Origin: JBPOFY01 sp051252415
Lineage (GTDB): Bacteria; Verrucomicrobiota; Verrucomicrobiia; Opitutales; Coraliomargaritaceae
Direction of reading: 5' to 3'
Length of the DNA stretch: 64,000 bases
Assembly (NCBI GenBank): GCA_051252415.1
Contig: JBPOGA010000004.1
Coordinates: forward strand, 1-64,000
The position numbers and the translations under genes were made by a program. The stretch's first letter is position 1. Each line of letters starts with the position of its first letter. Positions 19,158-25,851 of the stretch are shown one piece after another. The notes below the pieces were generated by a model. The model did not search any database, was not told where the DNA came from, and was given only the letters and a program-made list of their open reading frames with translations.

Positions 19158-19964
19158 CTAGAAAAGTTCGAAAACACATCCTTCGAAGAATCCTGTTAAT
19201 CGACCAATTCCAGCTAAATAAACGAGATAGCCACTGCCGCCAATGCCGCATGCGATAGCCAGAATCATCAATGAGGAGCGCTTAGTGAGGGTAGCGAGAA
19301 AGATTCCAAGCCCAGCCATAGCTGAGGCAAGGATTAGTATTGGGTCATTAAGCGACCAGCCGACATACACGCCGAAGCCTAAGGTCAGCATCGAACGAAA
19401 ACGCAGGAATGGGTAGACTGACGTGACCGATAAGAACAGGCATAGGCCTACGATGAAATCGATAAACCCGATTATAATAAATGGGAAGTTGAGTAAGGTC
19501 AGGTAGGTACCTGTACTAAACAGGTTGGTTAAGACCTCCTCATGCGGATATAGTAAGAACATCGCTGAGGCCAGCATCATGATTGCAGTCGCGGGAGCGG
19601 ATACAGAGGCGCAGAACCTTAAGCTCTTTTCAGCCTGTGTAGCGGATCTGCGCTGCTTGGTGTTTCCATCTGCGGCATCGAGCATCTCCTCGACGTTGAG
19701 GCCACCTGGATCGCGTTTAGCTAGCTCTTTGTCCTTTTTCTTTTTGTTTTTGGTAGTGTGGAGCGCGAGTTTTTCACGCTGAGGAAATACCTCGGCGAGT
19801 AGCTCTTTATTCAGTGCGATAGGGATCCACTCTTCTTTGCTCTCGTCATAGTAAAGTGAATCCTTGGTGATCTGTCCTGCTTCTGCAAGTGACTGAAGTT
19901 TGATCGGATCGAAGGGACCACGTGAGGTGTCTTGATCGGGTGTGCGAATGTAGTAGTCAGGCAT
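19158..19964 (-). CDS. GYF_2 (DUF4339)-like domain membrane protein
   Basis: The first 60 residues read YYIRTPDQDTSRGPFDPIKLQSLAEAGQITKDSLYYDES...EEWIPI, the pattern of the GYF_2/DUF4339 domain that binds short peptides. A lysine-rich linker follows (KNKKKKDKELAKRDPG), then four to five hydrophobic segments from about residue 118 to the end. The architecture, a cytoplasmic GYF-like head on a membrane bundle, is common in Verrucomicrobiota and Planctomycetota, with no known function. It is upstream of the YihY gene in the same orientation, so the pair is probably cotranscribed. Confidence 0.75.
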   Translation of the reverse strand: MPDYYIRTPDQDTSRGPFDPIKLQSLAEAGQITKDSLYYDESKEEWIPIALNKELLAEVFPQREKLALHTTKNKKKKDKELAKRDPGGLNVEEMLDAADGNTKQRRSATQAEKSLRFCASVSAPATAIMMLASAMFLLYPHEEVLTNLFSTGTYLTLLNFPFIIIGFIDFIVGLCLFLSVTSVYPFLRFRSMLTLGFGVYVGWSLNDPILILASAMAGLGIFLATLTKRSSLMILAIACGIGGSGYLVYLAGIGRLTGFFEGCVFELF

Positions 19965-20150
19965 CGTTCGGAATAGTTGACGGTAGCTTTATTGAGGCGC
20001 GTGATGCACGCTCTGTTTAATTTGTTAATTAGGCCAGTCATTGAGTCTACCAGCAAGCGAAAATAACGCGTTCTAAGAATCATGGATTCTTAAAAAACTA
20101 TATGAAGACTGGCTTGCACAGCACTGTAAATTACTTAGCCTGCCGTTCTT

Positions 20151-20783
20151 ATGGAAGACGATCTAAATGAATCCTCAAGTTCAATGCTCCCCGTTGCGTT
20201 GGGTGTGCTCGCAATTGCACTCGGCGGTGCTGGCCTTTACTTCGGTATTACAGCTAGTCAGCAATTGAGCCCCATTAGTGATAACCTAGAAGCGAGTAGC
20301 GGCAGTGCTGCTCGTATTGAGAAGCAAATCGAATCCATGGCTATCAAATTAGCCGAAGTCGAAGCGCAAAGTGAGGATTTGAAAAAGACTGTAAACCGTT
20401 TACGTGTATATGGTTCCCAAAGTGATCAAGCGGTTAAAGAGGCAAAGTCTGGCGTGGAGTCGAATCGTGAGGCAATGGTGAAACTTGTTGAGCAATTCAA
20501 TCTATTGGCTGGTGGCAAGTTGCCATCAAAACCGCAATCTACGGCATCCGTGCATCCGTCAAATGACCCCGTGGTGTCTACTGCATCAGTTTCGGTAACT
20601 TCAGATACAGCAGTTGCAGCGTCAGGCAGTGCAGCTAGCACCTACAACATCCAGTCTGGCGATAATTTTGCTAAGATCGCGAATAACAAGGGCATCAGTC
20701 TCCAAGCATTACTCGACGCAAATCCAGGTGTGAATCCCCGCGGTTTACAGATCGGACAAGAAATCAACATTCCAGCCAAATAA
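20151..20783 (+). CDS. LysM-domain cell-wall protein with N-terminal anchor
   Basis: A single membrane segment (about 13-32, LPVALGVLAIALGGAGLYFG) is followed by a heptad-like coiled coil (about 50-115), a serine/alanine-rich linker and a C-terminal LysM domain (about 164-208: YNIQSGDNFAKIANNKGISL...LQIGQEINIP). LysM binds N-acetylglucosamine in peptidoglycan, so the protein likely links the inner membrane to the cell wall. The stop TAA abuts the ATG of the NUDIX gene with no spacer, which implies translational coupling. Confidence 0.9.
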   Translation: MEDDLNESSSSMLPVALGVLAIALGGAGLYFGITASQQLSPISDNLEASSGSAARIEKQIESMAIKLAEVEAQSEDLKKTVNRLRVYGSQSDQAVKEAKSGVESNREAMVKLVEQFNLLAGGKLPSKPQSTASVHPSNDPVVSTASVSVTSDTAVAASGSAASTYNIQSGDNFAKIANNKGISLQALLDANPGVNPRGLQIGQEINIPAK

Positions 20784-21347
20784 ATGTCTTCAGACTCTGA
20801 GGAGGGCGCTCCGCCACGCTGGGACATCGTTGATGATACTTTGCTAAACGCCTGTCGTGTTTGGGATTTGCGGGCACGTCGCTACCGACACCCTAAGAAT
20901 GGAAAAGAAGGCGAGTTTTACTATATCGATTCTCGAGATTGGGCAGTCGTCGTAGCGCGCACCATAGATAATGAATTGATCCTAGTGCGTCAGTTTCGCT
21001 GGGGTTCGGACGAACTCTCATGGGAGTTGCCAGGTGGAATTGTAGATGAAGGCGAAGATGCCGTTGCCGCAGGTCTTCGCGAGTTGCAGGAAGAAACAGG
21101 CTATGTCGCTGAAAGTGGCAAGTTGATCGGCCACTGTAGCCCCAATCCCGCGATTCTCAATAATCGGTGCCAAGTCATTTTCGCAGATAACTGCCGCCTC
21201 AGCGATACAGGCACTGATTGGGATGAGCACGAAGAAATCGAAGTGCGCGCCATTCCAGAAACCGAGGTCTTACAGTGGGCAAAGGATTGTAAGATCGGCC
21301 ACGCGCTGGCTTTGGTTGGACTGATGTTTTATCAGTTGCAGAAGTAG
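20784..21347 (+). CDS. NUDIX hydrolase (ADP-ribose pyrophosphatase-like)
   Basis: NUDIX enzymes cleave nucleoside diphosphates linked to another moiety. The full box is present: GGIVDEGEDA with LRELQEETGY, matching G-5x-E-7x-REUxEExGU, at about residues 81-103. The N-terminal DLRARRYRHPKNGKEGEFYYID and VRQFRWG stretches and the GHCSPNPAI...CQVIFADNC region resemble ADP-ribose or nucleotide-sugar pyrophosphatases. Metal-dependent cytoplasmic activity is expected; the substrate is uncertain. It starts directly at the stop codon of the LysM gene. Confidence 0.9.
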   Translation: MSSDSEEGAPPRWDIVDDTLLNACRVWDLRARRYRHPKNGKEGEFYYIDSRDWAVVVARTIDNELILVRQFRWGSDELSWELPGGIVDEGEDAVAAGLRELQEETGYVAESGKLIGHCSPNPAILNNRCQVIFADNCRLSDTGTDWDEHEEIEVRAIPETEVLQWAKDCKIGHALALVGLMFYQLQK

Positions 21348-21351
21348 GGGC

Positions 21352-21491
21352 GTAGGGCTCGCGCTTGCGCGATACTCCGTCATCGTCGTTCGTCGGTTAA
21401 GTGGAACAAAACGTAGGGCTCGCGCTTGCGCGATGCTGCCGTCATCGTCGTTCGTCGGGCCAGTGAAGCGTCGCGCGAGCGCGAGCCCTAC
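21352..21491. repeat. Composite repeat: 61-bp tandem copy plus inverted third arm, GTAG foot
   Basis: GTAGGGCTCGCGCTTGCGCG occurs at 21352 and again at 21413 (61-bp period, with the CGTCATCGTCGTTCGTCGG spacer also duplicated). A reverse-complement copy with one change ends at 21491 (CTAC). The second and third arms can pair as a 21-bp stem. It lies between the convergent NUDIX and proB genes. Half-copies recur near 38760 and 39020. Confidence 0.9.
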
Positions 21492-21495
21492 GAAA

Positions 21496-22602
21496 TTAAT
21501 CCAACAGCACTAAATTATCGCGATGGATGACCACTGAGGAATGCAGCTCTGGGAGCTTCGCTTTTATCGCTTCGGGGTTGAGTCCCATGATCTCTTGGAC
21601 CTCGGTGATGCCGATTCCAGCGATGCCGTGTGCGATATCTATGCCATCCTCTGTGCGGATTTGAATCACATCGCCTTCTTCAAAATCACCTTCAGTGGCA
21701 GTAATACCTGCGGCTAAGAGGCTTTTCCCGCCGTTTTGGAGCGCAATTGCAGCACCTGTATCTACGGTGACAAAACCGTGTGTATCGTCTTGGATCGCGA
21801 TCCAGCGTTTGTGCGATTTTACCGGCACAGAACTGGGTTCGAAGTAAGTGCCGACGGATTCACCGTTTAGAAGTTTGTTGAAGAGGGCGTCATCTTGGCC
21901 ACTGCCAATGATCACACCGCAACCAGCTCGATGTGCAATTTTCGCGGCAGAAAGTTTACTGATCATACCACCGACTGAAGTGGTGTGCTTTGTGCCTTGT
22001 GCCATCGCCTCGATTTCCGGCGTCATTTTTTCAACATGAGGGACGACTTCGCCAGTGCCTTCCATGTCAATGAGTCCAGGGATGTTGGACAGTATGAAAA
22101 GCATGTCGGCATTGGTGACGCTGGCAACGAGTGCCGATAACGTATCGTTGTCACCAAACTTAATTTCACTGGCGCTAACCGTATCGTTCTCATTGACGAT
22201 TGGCACCGCACCTTGGGCAAGGAGTCGCTCAATCGTATTGAAGACGGCATTGTGGCGATGGCGTGCGCGAAGGTCTTCGCGCGTGAGTAGGATCTGCGCT
22301 ACGGTAAGGTTATGCGGGTCAAAGCATTGCTGCCAGGTGTTGATCAAGATGCCTTGGCCTACAGCTGCGCAGGCTTGCAGGGTCGCTAAATCTTTTGGGC
22401 GCTGTTTTAGTGCGAGTTTACCCATACCGAGGCCCACCGCGCCAGAGCTGACGAGGATTACTTCGATACCGCGTGCGCGTAGGGTGTTGACTTGAGCGCA
22501 GAGCGTTTCAATACGCGTTACGTCGAGCTCGCCGATTCCGGACGTTAAGACGCCGGTGCCGAGCTTGATGACTACGCGCTTGGCCTGTTGCAGAGGATTC
22601 AC
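21496..22602 (-). CDS. proB: Glutamate 5-kinase
   Basis: ProB phosphorylates L-glutamate to glutamyl 5-phosphate, the first step of proline synthesis. The amino-acid kinase domain shows VVIKLGTGVLT, the VSSGAVGLGMGKL loop, VPIVNENDTVSASEIKFGDND and GTKHTTSVGGMISKLSAAKIA. The C-terminal PUA domain (about 275-368) includes RWIAIQDDTHGFVTVDTGAAIAL and GIGITEVQEIMGL. The start is GTG at 22602, 12 bp after the frr stop, so it is the third gene of pyrH-frr-proB. Length 368 aa is normal. Feedback control by proline would be expected from the family. Confidence 0.96.
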   Translation of the reverse strand: MNPLQQAKRVVIKLGTGVLTSGIGELDVTRIETLCAQVNTLRARGIEVILVSSGAVGLGMGKLALKQRPKDLATLQACAAVGQGILINTWQQCFDPHNLTVAQILLTREDLRARHRHNAVFNTIERLLAQGAVPIVNENDTVSASEIKFGDNDTLSALVASVTNADMLFILSNIPGLIDMEGTGEVVPHVEKMTPEIEAMAQGTKHTTSVGGMISKLSAAKIAHRAGCGVIIGSGQDDALFNKLLNGESVGTYFEPSSVPVKSHKRWIAIQDDTHGFVTVDTGAAIALQNGGKSLLAAGITATEGDFEEGDVIQIRTEDGIDIAHGIAGIGITEVQEIMGLNPEAIKAKLPELHSSVVIHRDNLVLLD

Positions 22603-22614
22603 AGAAGGGTGGTC

Positions 22615-23172
22615 TTAGACCTTCTTTAAATCCGCTTCCTTGTGTGCAAGGTGCTGATTTACTTCGGCGATATAATCGTCGTGAGCTTTTTGCACATCTT
22701 TTTCAAAGCGTTTAAAATCGTCTTCAGAGAGTCCATCGTCCTTAGCAGCTTTTAATAGATCGAGTGCATCACGACGATTGTGGCGGATACGGACACGACC
22801 TTCTTCAGCCATGGCACCAGCGGTTTTAGCCAGCTCTTGACGTCGTTCACCAGTCAATTCAGGAACTGGAACACGAAGAATGCCACCATCAACAAGCGGG
22901 TTGAGGCCGATATTGGCTTCTTGAATCGCTTTCTCGATGTCACGGATGACGCTTTTGTCCCAAGGTTGCACCATGATGGTTTTTGCATCAGGAGTCGTAA
23001 CTGCGGCGACTTCTTTCATTGTCACGCTGCTGCCGTAGGCGAGCACGCGAATGCCATCCAGCATTGCAGGTGAAGCTTTGCCAGTGTGTAGGCTGCTGAA
23101 CTCGTGTAAGGTGTGATCGACCGACTTCTTCATGTCGGCGTTCATTGATTTAAGAATCTCTTTTGGTTCCAT
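22615..23172 (-). CDS. frr: Ribosome recycling factor
   Basis: RRF splits post-termination ribosomes together with EF-G. The 185-aa product from ATG 23172 (MEPKEILKSMNADMKKS...) has all family landmarks: FSSLHTGKASPAMLDGIRV, MVQPWDKSVIRDIEKAI, the GGILRVPVPELTGERRQEL hinge and VRIRHNRRDALDLLK. The frame is open 30 codons further upstream but those residues are not RRF-like and run into pyrH. It is 49 bp downstream of pyrH, the usual bacterial order. The start lacks a Shine-Dalgarno sequence. Confidence 0.97.
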   Translation of the reverse strand: MEPKEILKSMNADMKKSVDHTLHEFSSLHTGKASPAMLDGIRVLAYGSSVTMKEVAAVTTPDAKTIMVQPWDKSVIRDIEKAIQEANIGLNPLVDGGILRVPVPELTGERRQELAKTAGAMAEEGRVRIRHNRRDALDLLKAAKDDGLSEDDFKRFEKDVQKAHDDYIAEVNQHLAHKEADLKKV

Positions 23173-23221
23173 AGTAATAATAGCTGAAATTAAATGTGGT
23201 GAGTTTGTGAAATGAAAAGGC

Positions 23222-23959
23222 CTAATCGACCAGCGTGCCGATAGGTTCACCCATGACCGCACGATGGATGGAGCCTGGCTCTTTCATGCTGAACACCAGA
23301 ATCGGCAATTTATTTTCCATGCAGAGGGAGAAAGCGGTGGAGTCCATTACCTGTAAACGTTCGCGAAGGGCATCAATATAAGGAATATGGTCGTATTTCA
23401 CCGCATCGTCATGCTTTGCAGGGTCTTTATCATAAATACCGTCCACCTTGGTAGCTTTCATGAGCATGTCGGCGCCAATTTCATTGGCACGTAGCGCAGC
23501 ACTCGTGTCGGTGGTGAAGTAGGGGTTACCAGTGCCACCAGCAAAAATCACGATGCGGCCACGTTCGAGGTGGCGTGTCGCACGGCGTAGGATGAAAGGC
23601 TCGGCGAGCTTATCCATCGGGATTGCGCTTTGTAGGCGCACGGTAGCACCCAGTTTTTCAAGGCAATCCATAAGCGCGAGGCCATTGATGACTGTGGCAA
23701 GCATACCCATGTAGTCACCAGTGGTGCGATCGACACCTTGCCCCGCTCCGGTGAGACCGCGAAAGATATTACCGCCGCCGATCACGAGACCGATTTCGAC
23801 GCCGAGATCAGCGACGCTTTTTACCTCTTCGCAGATATTACGAAGGATGTTTGCATCGATGGGTTCGCCATCTTGCGCATTACGTAGCACCTCGCCGCTT
23901 AATTTGAGAATTACGCGTTTATATTTAGGTGTAGGTCCCGTTTGGTCTGAGTCTTCCAT
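23222..23959 (-). CDS. pyrH: UMP kinase
   Basis: PyrH phosphorylates UMP to UDP in pyrimidine nucleotide synthesis. The family blocks KRVILKLSGEVL, GLVIGGGNIFRG, DYMGMLATVINGLAL, IFAGGTGNPYFTTDTSAALRA and LQVMDSTAFSLCMENKLPI are all visible. I place the start at ATG 23959 (245 aa). The open frame continues another 67 codons through the divergent tRNA-Gln gene, which shows that part is not coding. It heads the pyrH-frr-proB unit. Confidence 0.97.
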   Translation of the reverse strand: MEDSDQTGPTPKYKRVILKLSGEVLRNAQDGEPIDANILRNICEEVKSVADLGVEIGLVIGGGNIFRGLTGAGQGVDRTTGDYMGMLATVINGLALMDCLEKLGATVRLQSAIPMDKLAEPFILRRATRHLERGRIVIFAGGTGNPYFTTDTSAALRANEIGADMLMKATKVDGIYDKDPAKHDDAVKYDHIPYIDALRERLQVMDSTAFSLCMENKLPILVFSMKEPGSIHRAVMGEPIGTLVD

Positions 23960-24044
23960 TAAAGGTCTTTTAAACGTCACAATTACCGAAACGTCAACCC
24001 ATGGATTCAGTGAAAAAAATCTTAAAATATTCTTGAGAGAGGGC

Positions 24045-24072
24045 TTGACGAGGGGGTGATGATTTCTACTCT
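24045..24072 (+). promoter_or_regulatory. Sigma-70-type promoter of tRNA-Gln
   Basis: TTGACG and TACTCT are separated by 16 bp, and the -10 hexamer ends 13 nt before the mature tRNA 5' end. The placement and match support a housekeeping promoter. Confidence 0.6.
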
Positions 24073-24085
24073 TCCGCACTTCAAT

Positions 24086-24159
24086 GGGCCGATGGTGTAA
24101 TGGTAGCACAACTGCTTTTGGTGCAGTTTGTCGGGGTTCAAATCCCTGTCGGCCTACCA
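24086..24159 (+). tRNA. tRNA-Gln (anticodon TTG)
   Basis: The cloverleaf closes with acceptor GGGCCGA and TCGGCCT, D-arm GTG...CAC, anticodon stem ACTGC/GCAGT with loop TTTTGGT (anticodon TTG) and T-arm CGGGG-TTCAAAT-CCCTG. Discriminator A and CCA are encoded, unlike the tRNA-Arg of this window. A terminator follows at 24165. Confidence 0.95.
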
Positions 24160-24164
24160 TTTTT

Positions 24165-24194
24165 AAGCCTCACGAGAAATCGTGGGGCTTTTTT
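24165..24194 (+). terminator. Intrinsic terminator after tRNA-Gln
   Basis: AAGCCTCACGA and TCGTGGGGCTT pair around a GAAA tetraloop and run into a T tract. It begins 5 nt past the tRNA CCA end. Confidence 0.9.
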
Positions 24195-24467
24195 GTGTGT
24201 GAATGCTGCATTGGGGCAGATCTTTTGCGAATCGACCGAAGTAACTTTATTGATGAAGACACGGGAGATATTTATGGTATCTCCCCTAAAGAATGACTCG
24301 GTAAACGGCTCTAGAATATTCGATGTGTTACATGTGGAGATTGCGACAGAGTATCTGGATGCACGTGTATATTTAAAAGGAATTCAATTTTCTACATTCG
24401 ACCCCTGCTATGCTAACCTGCTATGCTAAGAAGGGCGACAAAGGTGAGGCAGGAAATTTTTGTTTGT

Positions 24468-25571
24468 TTAAACGGGAAATCCATTTGCGCGAATCCGTTT
24501 GCCGACTTCGCGAAGCGTCGCTTCGTCTTGAGGATATATCGAGCCATCAGGTAGCGGTCCTGTATTGAGGAGCAAATTGGCGTCGTTCTTACGAGCTTCA
24601 GCCAGTGTCTTCATCACTTTGTTCGGCCAAGCGTGAGAAGCATTTTTTTTGTATCCCCATCCACCATTTTGAAGTGTGGTGCAAATTTCCATCGGCTTGC
24701 CAGACTTGTTGGCGACGACCTTATGCTCGGGTGCGAAGAAATCTTCTGTGCCCAAGAGCCCTTGCTTGTAGGAGATTAGAACTTGTGGCTGTAGGCTGTG
24801 GATGTGGTCGTAAAGTTCTTGTGCCTTGAACTTGGATTTATCGCCAGAGAAGGGCACACCTATACCGTCTAGCCAGATTGCGGCTACGGGGCCATACTGT
24901 GTGAGAAGCTCAGTGACTTGAGCAGTCATGAAGTCGAGATACTTCTGCAGGTCGTGATCTTTGCCGTAGGCGTAGTTCGGCTCGGGGGTTGCATACTTTG
25001 GACGGGCACTGCCACCCCAGTTGTCATTGTTTGGCGCATGCGGATGCGTCCAGTCACGACCGTGTGAGTAATACAAGCAGAGCCCGAGGCCCTTGTCTCG
25101 GCAAGATTGGGCTAGCTCAGCAACTAGATCGCGTTTTGCGGGGCTATTGAGGCTATTGAAATCAGTTTGCTTGGTTTCGAACAGGCAGAAGCAATCGTGG
25201 TGACGCGTGGTGATATTGATATATTTCATCTCTGCCGCGAGTGCGAGGTCGGTGATGGCATCGGCATCAAACTTCTCCGCGGTAAAGTTGTCCTTCAGCT
25301 TAGCATACTCGGCGACGTGGATCTTTTCGTTGATCATCACCCATTCACCACGCCCCAACTGGCTGTAGAGTCCGTAGTGCAGGAAGAGCCCAAACTTGGC
25401 ATCGCGGAACCACTGTGTCGCAGCGCCTCGTGGGTTGCTCTGGTAGAGGTCTTCATAGCCTTTTAGGTATGAGGGGACAGTAAGGTTTGTGTTGTCAGCA
25501 GACATCCATGAGGGTGCCATGAGTGCACTAGTTGCTAATGCGGAATTCTTGATGAAGTTTCGACGATTCAT
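24468..25571 (-). CDS. Alpha-L-fucosidase (GH29), Tat-exported
   Basis: GH29 enzymes release alpha-linked L-fucose by a retaining mechanism. The N-terminus MNRRNFIKNSALATSALMA is a twin-arginine signal, so the protein should be exported folded. The catalytic barrel shows WFRDAKFGLFLHYG, TTRHHDCFCLFET (about 121-133) and GPVAAIWLDG, whose aspartate (D235) is the expected nucleophile. NANLLLNTGPLPDGSIYP near the C-terminus is also typical. At 367 aa it is a short form with only the catalytic barrel. It is downstream of the GH35 and GH2 genes in the same orientation, separated by a 280-bp repeat-filled gap. Confidence 0.92.
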   Translation of the reverse strand: MNRRNFIKNSALATSALMAPSWMSADNTNLTVPSYLKGYEDLYQSNPRGAATQWFRDAKFGLFLHYGLYSQLGRGEWVMINEKIHVAEYAKLKDNFTAEKFDADAITDLALAAEMKYINITTRHHDCFCLFETKQTDFNSLNSPAKRDLVAELAQSCRDKGLGLCLYYSHGRDWTHPHAPNNDNWGGSARPKYATPEPNYAYGKDHDLQKYLDFMTAQVTELLTQYGPVAAIWLDGIGVPFSGDKSKFKAQELYDHIHSLQPQVLISYKQGLLGTEDFFAPEHKVVANKSGKPMEICTTLQNGGWGYKKNASHAWPNKVMKTLAEARKNDANLLLNTGPLPDGSIYPQDEATLREVGKRIRANGFPV

Positions 25572-25667
25572 AATAGGGGGATTTTTGGGTGAAGTGTTAG
25601 AATAGGTGGGATTCGAATGAAGGATCCTGTTTTTTAGGTGGAATGGATATAGAGATGAGCTTAATTG

Positions 25668-25738
25668 GTAGGGACGCGTGCCCCTAGGCGTCCTCGATGT
25701 TTGCTTGTGTCTCGGACGCCTGGGGGCAGGCGTCCTAC
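25668..25738. repeat. GTAG...CTAC flanked double hairpin
   Basis: A GTAGGGACGC-foot hairpin with arms GGACGC/GCGTCC (25668-25694) is followed by GGACGC...GCGTCC ending in CTAC at 25738. Outer GGTAGG and CCTACC can pair, giving the same three-way layout as the element at 4616-4687 but with unrelated sequence. It lies between GH29 and GH35. Confidence 0.75.
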
Positions 25739-25764
25739 CTTTGGTATTAGTAAAATATCTTAGT

Positions 25765-25846
25765 GAGTGCGTCCGGCTCCGTCCGGACAGTTGGTGGAGG
25801 ATGGAGCTTGGCTGGTGAATGCGGACACGGAGGTCCGCGCTCCCAG
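25765..25846. repeat. Second composite hairpin element beside the first
   Basis: GTCCGGCTCCGTCCGGAC and GCGGACACGGAGGTCCGC form two hairpins, with GAGTGC and GCGCTC as possible closing arms. Related sequence occurs at 38912-38998 in another intergenic gap. Confidence 0.6.
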
Positions 25847-25851
25847 ATTAT

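Noticed and set aside
20124..20134. CTGTAAATTAC before the LysM gene as a sixth surface-gene motif
   Set aside because: Only the left half matches, and it lies 16 nt from the start codon rather than near 90-105 nt; it is more likely a part of the core promoter or chance.
23960..24160. Extended N-terminus of UMP kinase
   Set aside because: The added codons cross the tRNA-Gln gene and are unlike any PyrH; ATG 23959 gives the family's usual N-terminus.
24100..24429. Open frame of about 109 codons running out of tRNA-Gln
   Set aside because: It begins inside the tRNA, passes through its terminator and has no family-like or compositionally coding sequence; the 24195-24467 gap holds no gene I can support.
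25668..25846. Insertion sequence remnant between GH29 and GH35
   Set aside because: No transposase fragment or target-site duplication is visible; the palindromes fit the local hairpin elements instead.
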